The notes: a model not told the origin generated them from the sequence alone. A DNA stretch of 64,000 nucleotides from Deroplatys truncata (GCA_030765065.1 CM060987.1:69264557-69328556); one strand, 5' to 3'. Positions 13,733 through 26,739 are shown, counted from the stretch's first letter. Numbers and translations are program-made.

Positions 13733-14536
13733 TCACTTTCTCTACTACGTGTAGTAAGTAGGGGAAGTATTGTATTCCACCCAAAAATTCGATACCGAGA
13801 TTTCACCGGAAATATATGTTTTATTTGGAAACATGACCGTGTGTGTGTGTGTGTGTGTGTGTCTGTCCGTGTGTCTGTGAACAGCATAACTCAGAAACGA
13901 ACAGTCGGATAAACACCAAACTTGGTATTTATGTTCAGTATCTTCCATAGATGCGACATGAAGGTTTTCAAGAAAATCTCCCCACCCCAGATTACCCTCT
14001 ACATAGATAATTTTTCGAAAATTTTAATTTTCTCAAAAATGGCTCTAACGGTTTTGATTAAAATATCATATGTTTAAGATATTTTCATGACAAATGAAAT
14101 GTACATCTCGAATTTTGGGAATGTCTCCAAAGTATTCTTCATTGTGAACGACTTTTGGTAAACTGGTAAACCATAAGAGATAGACAAAAGTTTACTATAC
14201 AAAAATGCAGATCGCGTTAAAATACACAATTTATGTCATATACATGTTTTTTGTTGAGTGAACCATTTTGGAGATATTGCTTGTTATTCCTTTAAATTTT
14301 CCAATACTTATACTTTTTTCAAATTAATTTGTTTTTGTCATGATAATGTAGAGAGAATGGAATACTCCATATAGCAACTAGCTCTTAAAATATTTGACTA
14401 TCGCTTAAAGTCTACCAATTCCCCTTGCACCTACAAGAAAATTAGCAATAAGATTAACATTTCGATTAGCATGAAGCATATGGAGAATAAGCGTTTGTAA
14501 AAATAGTTTGTACAAGAGTAGAGAAAGTCATGTGAG
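13733..14536 (+). repeat. MITE-like repeat (family M) with terminal inverted repeats
   Basis: It opens with 'cactttctctactacgtgta' and closes with 'gtagagaaagtcatg'. The two ends are inverted copies of an (A)CTTTCTCTACT motif. It contains a (GT)n run at about 13841-13862 and the conserved 'cgaacagtcggataaacacc' block. There is no coding capacity: the frames here are GT/CA-repeat translations. A non-autonomous DNA transposon is the likeliest identity. Confidence 0.7.
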
Positions 14537-17050
14537 AATAACATATCAGACTTTTTAGTGAAACTCTAATATCAAAATTTGGGGTTGAATGCAATACTTA
14601 CTGTACTAGTAAACTGTAGAAAAAATAATTTTATTTAATTCAATGACCCTCCAAGTTGAGTACTATCATAGAAAGATGGGATATTTATATTCTGAATTTT
14701 GGTCTACGTTGTAGCAATTAGCTTTTCTAGTTTGGTATATCATTTAAGGTCCACATCTTCTGGTATAGTCCAAAGGCTTCACTGTTGCAATGTTTTATTT
14801 TTGATACGTTTCTACCAGAAATAGCCTTCTTTGATTACATATCAGATACATTATTAGTCTCCCAGAGACTAAACATACGTCATCCAGAGTGGGCTTTACG
14901 ATGATTTTGTGAAAAGAGCTCCTACTGTAGGCAGCCTGTTTGTACAATATCTTGAATGAGATCTGTATTCCTTTGATGTGCCCCTTCCAGAAACTTAATC
15001 AGGGTTGGTCGTTGAATTACATAACAGCTTCAATAAAATATCACAACTGTAAATATTTATTGTAGAAACTCTCTGTGGAAGAGGTTGGGTAAACAGGGGT
15101 TTCAAAGCAACCGAATTGGGTTGTGGCTTCCTGTATTAAATGGTGCAGATATATTTGAATGTAAGAATAAACCAACTTGTATTTAGTCTTTATAATTCAT
15201 TTACTTCACTGAAGTTTCCTACTCAGAGTAACGATCAATGTTGGGACACATACAGATAAATAAATATGCACACGTTATATATGAGACTAATTGAAAGTGA
15301 TGCAAATCCAGGGGAACATTTATTGATATTAACTATTTTATAGCAATATACTATGCTCTAGTTTTACTCACGTTTGAATTCACTGATAAGTGAAGTAGCG
15401 AAAGATATGTTTGTTTATCTCCAGCAACTTTGTTCTTGCATACACACAATTAATAGACCGTTTTAGACAGCACGGCCTAAAGGTAGAACTTCTAACACAG
15501 AGCACCCGAGCTAGTGCGATAATCTTCAGTGTAACCAATCACTTGGCAATTAATCTTTGTATTGGCACATGTTTAATATCTCCACTTGGTTTGATTAGGT
15601 TTTACTTTTCATTACGTCTTTTACATGATTAATTTTTCTTGGTGCTCGCATTATCTGTTCACAATACAAATTGTCATGCTTCAATTTATCGCAATCCGTT
15701 GTAGAGTTAACCCATGCTTTATATTAGCAGTTTTCTTTGATCTAAAACGCTATGGCGGAAATTATGGATTCAGAAGAAACTGAAATGGAAGTGAAATTAC
15801 ATAAGCAGTAGAAAGAATAATACAAGAAGTACTTCCCATAAAATCCAGAAAGCAGTATAGTGTAGCATTTAATCGCTTTATTGATTGGTTTATGGCATAT
15901 CATTTTGAAAATAATTTCACTGAAAATGACAGCGAATAAACAAAACAAAACTTCCGAAATCTCGCCTTTTTGACGTCATTTCTCCTGTTTCAAGAACGCG
16001 TTCTGAACGTCATATCTGTTAGTTTCAGGAATTAATATAATATTATTGATATTTTACAATTTCGAATGCTGCCTAAAAATAATATTTGTTTTGCTCTTAG
16101 AATTCCTGCTTGAAAATTAAAACCCTACTTTTTCTTCTTATATCATAAAATAATATTAAGAGCTTGCTTCCATGATTTTTCCATTAGATTATTTTTATCT
16201 TTTCCAGTTTTATTTGCTAAGAAAGCTTAGGGATAATGGTGTTCCTTAACTCCCTCGATGCACATAACAGTATTATTCCAAATTCTTGAGTTTGATCAAA
16301 GTATTTACAGATTTGTAGCTCAGATAAAACCTAAAAAGAAGCATAACTTCGGTAAACTTGGAGCTTAAAATTTTATTTGGGGAGGCTCAAAATATTTCAT
16401 TGTTGAAAACATTATATCTTCTCGTTGGTCAAGGACTATGTGTATATGACTTTGAACCAATAAGCCGTGGCACCGTATGAGTGCCCTTGAAATAGTTGGA
16501 TTTGTCACTCACAATTTCAAATGTAATTTCATGAATTACAATCCTTATGTTTATATTAACTGATTACATTTGAAGGAGGAGTGCATGGGCATTTTAAGGT
16601 TAGTATTGTTTGAATAATGTAAATAGCTTTTATTTAAACTCTAATTAAAGTATGTGAAGATACAATGGTCAAGTATCTCGGTAAAAAAATGTAAGTATGT
16701 TAAATTCAATGTTGTGATATAAGTTTTAAGAACTGAAGCTTCAAACACAACCGCGGATTCACACATACAAGACAATGCTCTATAAACAAAGTCCACGAAT
16801 ACTCGGCTAAACAAAACATATGTTTCGATGTTGGGTGAATAAATAATACTAGCCTGTGTGACTGGCTATTGTGAAGTCCAAAACATCGCGTGTGCTGTAT
16901 GGGGTTTTTGCCTTTTCATACAATAATAGCGAAACCAATTGTTACAACTTTTTACATAGTGTACCTTAAGTCCACTTGGAAAATAAGTCATGTGATATCT
17001 TAATTGTTTGTCCCAAAGGTAGGTGATTGTAAGAGACGCAGAGTAAAAAA
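14537..17050. other. Non-coding host sequence apart from a recombinase fossil
   Basis: AT-rich. The only recognisable content is the tyrosine-recombinase-like remnant at 15752-15938. Confidence 0.4.
15752..15938 (+). pseudogene. Tyrosine recombinase N-terminal remnant
   Basis: An ATG at 15752 opens a short acidic stretch (MAEIMDSEET). After a frame change, a stretch reads 'EVLPIKSRKQYSVAFNRF' followed by IDWF. This resembles the core-binding (SAM-like) domain at the start of tyrosine recombinases of Crypton/DIRS-type transposons, which often carry an LP-x-K-S-x3-Y pattern. The frame changes and stops at once, and no catalytic domain follows. The assignment rests on one motif and is tentative. 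Confidence 0.4.
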
Positions 17051-17054
17051 GTCT

Positions 17055-17915
17055 GATGTGTTACACTCATATGGCTTTCTCTACTCTTGTACAAACTATT
17101 TTTACAAACGCTTATTATCCATTTACTTCATGTTAATCGATATAAAAAATTGCATAAACTGTCTTACTGCTAATTTTCTTGTAGGTGCAAGGGGAATATG
17201 GTAACCTTTAAGTGGTAGTTAAATCCTTCAAGAGCTGGTTGCTATGTGTATCATTCCATTCTCTCTGTATGTCCGCGACATGCAGAGAGAATGAAATGAA
17301 TGTAGAAAATTCGAACGACGAATTTAGAAAAAGTATAAGTATCGGACAATTCAAACAAATGACAAGGAATATCTCGGAAATGCTTCACTCGACAAAAAAA
17401 ATGTATATGCCACAAATTGTGTTTTAACAAGATCTGCATTTTTTTATGTAGCAAAATTTTATTTATCTCATAGGGTTTACCAGTTATGCAAAATTCATTC
17501 AGAATGGAGAACACTTTTGGGGACATTCCTAGAAAACTCAAGATATCCATTTCATTTGCCACGAAAGTATCTTAAACATATGATATTTTAATCAACTTCG
17601 TTAGAGCCAGTTTTGAGAAAATCAAAATTTTCGAAAAGTGTTCCATGTAAAGTGTATCTAGGATGGGGGGATTTTCTTGAAAATCTTCGTGCCGCATCTT
17701 TGAAAGATGCTGAACCTAAATAACAAGTTTGGTATTCATCCGACTTTTTTTTAGCTATGCTGTTCACAGACATACATACACAGACCTTTTTCTAAAAATG
17801 CTTTTTTTCTCATTCAGGGGCCTCAAAACATGTACTTGCGGTGAAATTTCAATATTGAATTTTTGAACGGAATGCAATACCTTCCCTCCTTACTACACAC
17901 AGTAGAGAAAGTAAA
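17055..17915 (-). repeat. MITE-like repeat (family M), minus strand
   Basis: It is bounded by 'ggctttctctactcttgtac' near 17073 and 'cagtagagaaagtaaa' near 17905. The internal blocks match 13733-14536 in reverse complement. The open frames at 17212 and 17251 belong to the repeat. Confidence 0.7.
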
Positions 17916-19884
17916 AAAAGAGAGAGAAATAAATAAATAAGCATATTGATTATTATTCAAACAAAGATGTTGCACATCATAAAACCTTTTAATGGAATAA
18001 ATATATGAAGAGTTATAACACATTTTCTTTATCATTAGAGAACATATATCGCTTACAGCGAAAAAAACCTAGATATTTTCGGTTTTCGAGCATAAGAAAA
18101 AGGTAAAACTTATATACGTAAGAACGTTTACTTTTGATTTAATTTGTATTCAGAATAAATGCCAGTTTTCAAAACACCACATTGAATGTACGTTGTACAG
18201 AGGGAACAGGGAAGAGAGAGATGTGAAGTAGATGAGAAGGATAGGGAGTAGAAAGAAAGAAAGAAAGGAACAAAGAGTGACTGTAAAACAAGCAGATATA
18301 TGGAGAGTGAGAGACTGGGGCCAGTAAAAGAAGAGGGAGAGGTAATGAAATGTTGAGAGACGGAGACAGAGTGAAATCTCCGTATTAACTCAAAAACGCA
18401 AGCAGAGCTTAAGGTCCTGCTAGTAATAAATAACTTGATTATAATTCAGTTACTATTAACAAAAGCATTAAAGGGAGTGTTAATATTCCACAATAAAGCA
18501 GACTCGTTTCTCATAAAAGTCTTTGAATTGAATTAATCAATACAAAAGCATTGGTATAACAAAGTCACTCATAGCAATCCACAAACCGTACAAAAGATTT
18601 TTTTGTATTTCTTGTGTTACAGCCATCCTTTGTGGAATACCAGGACGCTACGAGACAAAAGGAAGGCTTGAGGGACATTTCCAACTATTCCAAACAAGGG
18701 CAAAAATCAAATACGCTTTATTTCCCATTCGTGAACTGAAATGGACCAAATTTACTAAGCATTGTGATTTACAGGCTAAAACGCACAGCGCTACACAAAG
18801 AGAATAAACCTCTCCAAACAAACCTAAGCTTTGGAATGCATTTGTTTCGTTCCAAGTATTCAATGCGCCACAATACAGGCATATATTTTGTGTTTCAAAC
18901 CTTGTATAGTCCTTTTACAATATAGCAGGGAGTTTCAGAGCAAGAATTCCTGCAAACAACTGCAGCATATTTCAGCGAGAGGTGCGCTGTCAAAATACTA
19001 ATATTTAGATCCAGACTTCACTGCACGTTTTAAATATATATCCTATATCATGTACTTGAAGCTACCTTTTCACTGTAGCTGTTTATAACGATACAAAAAT
19101 TATACAAAATTCTTTATTCCCCTCCAGCCCTAAAATGTTGCTAAAAATTTAAGGATGGACTACCAGTTTTGCTTTGAAATTTGATGATCATAGTTCACAA
19201 CTAATCAAGAATTTAGAATTTTTTCCATAAGAAGTAGAATATGCACTGTATTCACTTATGAGAAATATAAAAAATGCAATCTATGGTATAAGGGCCCTGC
19301 AAGGACCATCAGCGCAATGTTAAAATTACTTATACTCCTACCCCATTTGCAAGCAACATCAAAAGACACAGCTATAACGTTTCTAATTGGAAAATGTGAA
19401 CTTTATTAAATACATTAATCGTACAAAATAAACAGTTTTATCATATATCTCCGCTATATCACCACGAATTAGTAGGTTACCCTCAATTACACAAATTACA
19501 AACTCTTGACGAAAACAATGATACGTAACATAAATAGCTCATACCAAGCCTCCACCCTGTACCCTCAGTTTATTCTTTAGCACGTGTTAAAATATTAAAT
19601 TATCAATCAAACAGTTGCACGAGCCTAAGCCACAAACAGTGCGCCTTAATAAAGGTTACAAGTACACATTTCGGCCCTAATATTCATTGTAAGCAGAATT
19701 ATTTCGATTTACGCATGAATGAAGGCATTCTAGATCGCATAGCGACCCTCTTTAGCTTTGGTATGGATTTTTTAGCATAAATTTGTGATTAATTCAATAT
19801 CCTATAACTTCATTTTACATCTGTGACTGTGGACTCCCTAACTCAAACATTCAGTTGTCACTCGAATTCGACCTTATCTTTTTA
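17916..19884. other. Non-coding, A/G-rich patch then AT-rich sequence
   Basis: A purine-rich patch (repeated gaaag/gaga) lies at about 18195-18390. No gene or tRNA-like structure was seen. Confidence 0.4.
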
Positions 19885-20735
19885 CTTTCTCTACTACGTA
19901 TAGTAAAGTAGGGGAAGTATTGCATTCCACCCAAAAATTCGATACTGGGATTTCACAGGAAATACATGTTTTGAGGTGCACTGAATGCATATAAATCATT
20001 TTTGGAAACATGTCCGTGTGTGTATCTGCGTGTGTGTCTGTCTATGAACAGCGTAACTCAGAAACGAACAGTCGGATAAACACCAAACTTGGTATTTACG
20101 TTCAGTATCTTCCAGAGATGCGACATGAAGATTTTCAAGAAAATCCACCCACCCCAGGTTACACTTTACATGGAACATTTTTCGAAAATTTTACTTTTCT
20201 CAAAAATGGCTCTAATGATTTTGATTCGAATATCATATATTTAAGATAATTTCATGACAAATAAAATGTACATCTTGAATTTTCTGGGAATGTCTACAAA
20301 AGTATTCCTCATTGTGAACGACTTCTGCATAACTGGTAAACCATAAGAGATAGACAAAATTTTACTACACAATAAGTGTAGATCGCGTTAAAATACACAA
20401 TTTATGTTATATATATTTTTTGGTTGAGTGAACTATTTTCGAGATGTTGAATGTTATTCTCTTAAATTTTCCAATACTTACACTTTTTCTCAAATGGGAA
20501 TTCATTATTCTTTTTTTTTGTTCTGGTAATGCAAAGAGAATAGAATACTCGACATAGCAACCAGCTTTTAAAATATTAGACTATCGCTTAAAGCCTAGCA
20601 ATTTCCCTTGCATCTACAAGAAAATTAGTAATAAGATTAACATCTCGATATCCCGATTAACATGAAGCATATGGAGAATAAGCGTTTGTAAAAATAGTTT
20701 GTACAGGAGTAGAGAAAGTCATGTGAGTGTAACAC
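19885..20735 (+). repeat. MITE-like repeat (family M), well preserved
   Basis: It starts with 'ttactttctctactacgtat' and ends near 'gtagagaaagtcatgtgagt'. It shares the whole internal order with 13733-14536 and 56828-57735. Confidence 0.75.
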
Positions 20736-21920
20736 ATGCGATTTTTCCATGTTGTTTTCCGTTTTTCTTTTCGTTCCCCTCTTTTATCTTACATAGATAC
20801 ACAAATTTACTCAAACAAAAGACCCTTAACCGAGGCGCCATAACTAAGCACAAGTATAACAGAGAAGTTTTTGGACAGCCCAGGATGGCATATGAAATTT
20901 TCTAAAAATTACAGTCAAGATCTTTCATATCAGAAAATGGTAATAATATGGTTTAGAAATGAAAGCTATCCAGACTCATTATTATCGACAATATGAAATG
21001 TTTCATGTAGAGCCTGTAAGCCTCCAGGTAGAGGGGCGCTTGCCATTAAAATTGGCAGAAAGGGACAATGTTTGGAAAATAGAGCGATAGGGTAATACAT
21101 CCCAGTTGAAATCCTACAATTTCCTACTGTTCGCCTTTGAAATATGTAGTATGGTGTTGCGACGAAAAGTGATTCCTTCACTACTGAACAAACAGATGTT
21201 TTCTCTTGAATGCCTACTGCGAATAGCATTTTTTCGACGTACCAACTTGAAGGAATTCATAGTAAAGAATTCCTTTGCAGTCTCATCAGATGTAACCCTC
21301 CTTGGATGAAAACCTAACTTAGGAACCGATAGACATGGCCCATCCTTATTGCACCTTTCCGATGCTGTCATGCACTCTCCAGTTTTAGTCGCCAGTCGCT
21401 TCAGAAAATCACATTCTGATTGCACCTCCATAATGAAAGGCGGATAGAAACGTGCTCAACTAAGAGATTATTGAAAATCCAAAAACAGGAGTGCATCAGA
21501 ACTTCAAGTAGAAATAAAATAAGATAGAATCTGAATAACGAAAGGCAGTTCGTGTTCAACCAAATCCTGGTCACTGGGTTCATGTGACGCCCATATATTG
21601 CAAAAATGTAAGTATTTAGGCTTCTCTAAGTGCCTGGTTACAGTCAGTAGGAGGTTTAGGCATGGTTACAATAGGAGATATGCTCAGCTTCTGCACCATC
21701 TTCCAAGTTGTCATCCGCGAACTGCTTGTAATTAAATTCTTTGTTCTCCCCATGTCGACAACCACAAACAGTCCAGTGCAGTTTCTGTTTTAAGAAAAAA
21801 TTCACAGTTTGAAACCGAGAAAACCGCTTTCTTCACTTCTTCTCCATGCACCGTGAGGTGGTTTCAACCTAATTCTAGTAAAACAGCATAAAAAGCTGAA
21901 AGTGTTCCTTTTATTGTCTC
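20736..21920. other. Non-coding, no recognised gene
   Basis: Overlapping open frames of 60-105 codons occur on both strands at 20966-21583, but none has a recognisable domain. I cannot exclude a decayed transposon or host exon. Confidence 0.35.
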
Positions 21921-21924
21921 TTCT

Positions 21925-22600
21925 ACGTACCTTCAGTAACCAAAGAAAGTATTGTATTCCAACCAAATATTCGATGTTGAGATTTAATCATAAATGCACG
22001 CTTTAAGGCCCCCGAGACTCTACAAAAGCATTTGATAACAATGCCTGTGTCCGTGAGTCTACATGCGTGTGTGTCTGAACAGTATAACGCAAAAATGAAA
22101 TATTCAATAAATACCAAACTTGGTATTTAAGTTCAGCATCTTCCAAGGATTCAACACAAATATTTTCAAATAAATCCCCTACCTCAAATTACCCTTTATA
22201 AAAAAGATTATTCGAAAGTTTCGCTTTTCTAAAAATTGGCTCTAACGATTTTGACTAAAATACCACATATTTAAGATATTTATATGGCAAATAAGTTGGG
22301 AACAGCCTGCGAAGTCATCTTGATTGGAAGGAATTTTGCATAATTTTTTGTGTAACTGGTAAAGAAAAATTTACTACACAAAAAATATATATCTGTTATA
22401 GCGAACGCTTTTTAAAACATGTAAACATAGCGTTCCTGCATCCCCTTGTGCCTATAACTAAATTTGTAATGAAACCATTTCTGCAATCCTTTATCCTGTT
22501 AAACATTAAATAGACGGAAAAAGTAAACTTTTGCAACAAGAGATGTTTAAATAAACGATAGTGGATAGGGAAAGTCGTCTGAATATAACACATAAGATTT
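21925..22600 (+). repeat. MITE-like repeat (family M), diverged
   Basis: The conserved blocks (cttggtatttaagttcagca; ttggctctaacgattttgac) are present in order, but the termini are degraded. Confidence 0.6.
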
Positions 22601-23095
22601 TTGTTTATATCTTCCATGATTATAAACCTGATGACAACCTCACACTGAAGTATCCTTGGTCAGTCACAAATACGAACTGGTTTAGCCAATAGCGGGCCTG
22701 GTTGTCCTGCAGCAGAATGTTTCGGCAACTTCAATAACGCAGCTGTACAGCGGGTATAGCGTCTTCAGGCGTTTGGAAACGGCACTTGCTATTAAATCAA
22801 AGTTTTGTATTTTTACAAAGCTCTTTTCGGGCAACTAACCTGGTTACTGCCAAATTTTCATCATTGCGATGTGAGGAAAGCCTTCGACTATCCGAAAGTT
22901 TGGCGGCAGGATCTCCACTATTTCCTGAGTAGTTATCGAGAAAGACTTTGTATAAGTTGTGGCCAAGAAAGCTTTAAATCAACATGCACTTATCTGAATT
23001 TATTTTGAAGTGTTTTTTTTTCTTATTTTTATATACATTAATACTACTAGCTGAAGTGAGTGTACTATGAGCTGAATATCATACCTCGATTACAA

Positions 23096-23131
<36 letters not shown>

Positions 23132-23610
23132 TAAATTTCCTTTCGAATGAAGAGAACTTCACAAGTTATTCTCAGAAACAAGATGTAATGTATCACATCA
23201 GATTTTTTATGTATGAACTCCTCTTTAATTTAGACATACTGCCATGGTTCTCTACTGGTCTATACTTCGAATAAATGGAACAGTCCCAACGAAAGTAGAC
23301 TGGGTTGGGGAGGAGAATGTCCATCACATTAGTTGACGTCACCTACATATATTCCTGCGATAATACGATTGCTGCGTTTACTTACTAAAACCCCTCTGCT
23401 TGGCGAAATCAAGTACAAATATAATTATTTTAGTGAAGATACATTATTACTGATGAATATTGTAATATTTTGGCCTAGATTTAAACAGAATAAGCCAAAA
23501 ATATTGGAAGTTTTAGGTGTAAGATGAAAAGTATTTGCTGTTAACTGGATAAATCCACAAGTTTTCCAAAAACGAATGTACGTACCTGAATCATTTGAAT
23601 TTTTACTGCA
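22601..23610. other. Non-coding with TA microsatellite
   Basis: A (TA)n run occupies about 23099-23127. No gene was recognised. Confidence 0.45.
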
Positions 23611-23614
23611 TATT

Positions 23615-23800
23615 AGTTTTGTATAAAAAAAGGTTAGGCGCTGGCCTTCTGATTACAAGGTCGCGGGTTCAAACCCAGTTCAGACCGATAGCTTTTAAGC
23701 ATGCTTCATGTAAAAGAACTTCTGCGATATGAAATTACAGCACACCGGCGGCGCTGATATGAACCCGGCAATTGACAGAGTCGTTAACAAACAAAATATT
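23615..23800 (+). repeat. tRNA-derived SINE (family G)
   Basis: The head 'aggcgctggccttctgatta' is followed by a clear B-box (gcgggttcaaacccag). The body contains 'catgtaaaagaacttctgcg' and 'acagcacaccggcggc'. It resembles widespread insect SINEs with a 'gtaaaagaact(c/t)ctgcg' body. It is the only copy noticed in the window. Confidence 0.65.
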
Positions 23801-23829
23801 TGTTTATAATGGTATAATGAAGTGTTGTT

Positions 23830-25240
23830 ACAAAAATTTTATATCTACAGGTGACCTATGATCATCCTTTTAAACTATGAAAGAGCAGGTTGTTTGGAGC
23901 AGTTTTCATTAATATATTATTTCCGTTCTTGAGATAATTGCTATTTTATTTAGCACAATATTGCAACACAGCAAATTCAACTTGTTCACTTAAGTTCCAC
24001 ACGTTAGCATTTGATTCTTCAGCTTCTGCTGCTATGGCAATGAGCAAATAAACATTTCCGGTATACAAATAAATAGAAAACTGCATGATTAAAAAGTAAC
24101 CTAAATATCTTACGGAATATGGAATTGAGAAAAGATTTACAATATTACGCGAATTATTAATAGGAACGCTTATTTATAAAGGTAAGTAACAGCTTGAGAA
24201 AACCAAGTTATAAGGTTATCCTTACTTAATTTTTTAATAATAAAACTCTGTGAATAATTAAAGCAAGACACAAACAAGAATTCAATGAGAACTTCTTTTT
24301 AATGTTTAGAGAAATTGTTCAAATTGTGCACCCCTCACCAACACATATGCTTCACAACTTTTCTCCATTTCTGCTAGACTCTACGAGGTACGTCCGGGTT
24401 GTTTTTTATTTCTTCCGTTGCTTGAAGTATTCCTTGCAACGTTTCCCAGTCCATTTCGAGCGATCCAGCGTTCTGCATAGGTGTTTTGTAGATGCCACAC
24501 GTGGCTCTACTTATGTGTGGAGGTGCGCCGTTATGTAATATTATATAATCATTTCTTACTTCCAGGGAAAATATCCTCAAGCAGAACGGGTAACGTTGCT
24601 TGAAGAAACTAGAGATAGATGTCTCCTGTCAAAATCCGAGGAAGAATCCATGGACCTATTAATGTGTTTCCTATTATTCGTGCCTAAACATTTACAGAAA
24701 GACTGTGCCGAAAGATGTCTTGTCTTATTGTGTATGGATTTTCGTAAGCCCGGTTTGCACATTAAGGCAATTAGTTACTCCATTTCTGGTAAAAGTTGTT
24801 TCATCAACTGCAAGAATTTTAAGGGGAAAGTGCCCTCCTTGTTGAAGAAACCATTCGGAAAGGGCTACCTTTGGCGCATATGCTTCAGAGAGATACGGGA
24901 CACCCTGAGTATGATAAAGGCGGAGAAATTCTTCTTTTAATTTTCTCAAAACAGTCCAAAGGAATACGCCGATAGTGCGAGTTATACGGCTGCTGCTTCT
25001 AGGATCTTCTTCCAAGTGAAGGATTTCTTCTTGTACAACATTTCCTTGACCAACGCCTTCAACATGAGGAAATACGCTTCCTGTATCTAAACCTCTTTGA
25101 CATATGAAAACAAATGTCCTATGATGTGGTGCTCGTCTATTTGAAAATCTTTCTGGATAAATTATTGCTCAGCTACCACATTACAATTTATTTTACCGTA
25201 AATGAGTAGCATTTCAGGATACTCGGGATTATTAAAGTGG
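23830..25240 (-). pseudogene. Decayed mariner-family (DUF4817-type) transposase, copy 1
   Basis: The minus strand carries broken transposase pieces. Around 24725-25015 are a helix-turn-helix-like stretch (RTIGVFLWTVLRKLKEEF), then 'ALSEWFLQQGGHFPLKIL' and the first catalytic aspartate region (VDETTF, normally F-x-D-E-A-T-F). Around 24374-24580 is the 'HNGAPPH' block of the second catalytic region. Frames shift repeatedly. The 3' tail near 23830-23860 shares 'ggatgatc-taggt' with the end of copy 2. It is inactive. Confidence 0.6.
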
Positions 25241-25393
25241 GCTATTTTGTAACTGATAATTCGCTGTTTAGAAAACAAGCCATAAGTGCAATAAAAACAG
25301 CTAAAGTGCGCTTCTTTATAAACAAAAAGCTGAGGTGCGTTTCTTTCGATCTTACAGTGTTGTCACGTTGTATAGTCTCATGCTAACGGGGCG

Positions 25394-25585
25394 ATACAGA
25401 GTGCCCATAGAATCTGGAATCATAGAAGAATTACTATTTTTCTGTTTGTTTGTTCATAGGTTCATAATGTTACTGTCGAAAGAGCACCGATTGGAGATAA
25501 TTCTTCTTTGTGGACGAGAAGAGTGGTCACAAAGGGACCTGCAGGCCGAGTTTAATAGAAAGCATCTTGAGAAGTCAGTAACGCT
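25394..25585 (+). pseudogene. Mariner-family transposon copy 2, left part (interrupted)
   Basis: The transposon end 'atacagagtgcccata' at 25394 is partly inverted-complementary to 'accctgtat' near 46422. The transposase N-terminus follows from about 25465 (SKEHRLEIILLCG, then EFNRKH), a DUF4817-type helix-turn-helix. The reading frame is cut at 25585 by the Polinton insertion and continues in the same frame at 45198 ('VTL' then 'GAVAKLLKKFRETGSI'). This fixes both the insertion site and the 6-bp duplication. Confidence 0.7.
25580..25585. other. Target-site duplication, left (AACGCT)
   Basis: AACGCT immediately precedes the element's AG end. The same six bases follow its CT end at 45192-45197. 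Six-base duplications are the Polinton/Maverick standard. Confidence 0.85.
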
Positions 25586-25638
25586 AGTAGTAGGGAAATG
25601 GGCATTCTGGCCCAGATAATTTATGCATGTCTATTCAT

Positions 25639-25646
25639 ATGCAAAT
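25639..25646 (+). promoter_or_regulatory. Octamer motif ATGCAAAT near left terminus
   Basis: A perfect octamer lies 53 bp from the element's first base and is mirrored 53 bp from the other end (45131-45138). Octamer (POU-domain) sites close to the termini help protein-primed replication in adenoviruses. A similar role here is inferred. Confidence 0.5.
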
Positions 25647-26318
25647 GAGCTCCCCCACCTCCTCTCCCCCACCCCCACCCCCCGCTGTGCCTTGGTAGTT
25701 TTAGTTGCACCTGCGGTCGTAAATAATGTTGAGTACAATGGAGGCTTGACAGTTAAGCAATTAAGGCTGTCAATCAACTGTCAAAACGAACAAAGGGGTC
25801 ATAAATTTAAGGTTCTGTAACAAAGGCGAGATGTTTTTCCTACCCATCCCACATCAGGCCACTTCTGCACCTGGTCAGTTACCCACCCCCACTTCCATTG
25901 TGTGTAGAACACGTGGCATACTCGTTCCACTAGCTTTTAACAAAAGAACAATGCTTAACCTTCAGCTGTCAAAATGAACAAAGCCCATGATGAATTAGGG
26001 TTGTAACAAAGCCTGACCCCTTCCATTGTGTAAGAGATTCTATTGTGTGTGCCTTTCTATTGTCCTTGGCAAGGCTAGTTTAGAAAGACACCTGCAGCGT
26101 TCCCATCCCAATAACAAAGCCTGACCCTTTCCATTGTGTAAGAGATTCTATTGTGTGTGCCTTTCTATTGTCCTTGGCAAGGCTAGTTTAGAAAGACACC
26201 TGCAGCGTTTCCATTGTTTGGCCACCTGCTAGTTTAACAAAAGAATTCGAGTGTTGCTTTATACTCGTCCTGTCCTTGTTTGTGTGAAAGAGAGAGAAAC
26301 TTGTTTACCAACTCTGCG

Positions 26319-26326
26319 TGACGTCA
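26319..26326. promoter_or_regulatory. CRE-type palindrome TGACGTCA (first of two)
   Basis: A perfect CREB/ATF consensus, repeated at 26570-26577 and mirrored in the right TIR at 43967-43974 and 44224-44231. It could be an upstream enhancer for the end genes. This is inference from the motif only. Confidence 0.4.
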
Positions 26327-26569
26327 TACTTTAGAAAGACACCTGCAGCGTTCCCATCCCAATAACAAAGCCTGACCCTTTCCATCGTGTAAGAGATTCT
26401 ATTGTGTGTGCCTTTCTATTGTTCCTGGCAAGGCTAGTTTAGAAAGACACCTGCGACGTTTCCATTGTTTGGCCACCTGCTAGTTTAACAAAAGAATTCG
26501 AGGGTTGCTTTATACTCGTCCTGTCCTTGTTTGTGTGAAAGAGAGAGAAACTTGTTTACCAACTCTGTG

Positions 26570-26577
26570 TGACGTCA
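26570..26577. promoter_or_regulatory. CRE-type palindrome TGACGTCA (second)
   Basis: Same motif and context as 26319-26326, at the end of the second full tandem unit. Confidence 0.4.
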
Positions 26578-26739
26578 TTGTCGGCCATCATGATTTTGCC
26601 TGAGGGAGTTCTCTCCGATGTTTTACGACCTCCTACGAATATACCCGAGCATAGTTAACAAGCATTCTGTTTCAGCCAACGACTCCGAAAAAAGCGCCTA
26701 ATATACATTTCATTACGTGCATTAAACCTCTGAGTGATA

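Larger units (their letters stand above)
26014..26580 (+). repeat. Tandem block in left TIR
   Basis: Three copies of a unit beginning 'aacaaagcctgaccc' start at about 26014, 26112 and 26363. The last two include an extra segment that ends in TGACGTCA. The right TIR carries four copies, which accounts for much of the length difference between the TIRs. Confidence 0.75.
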
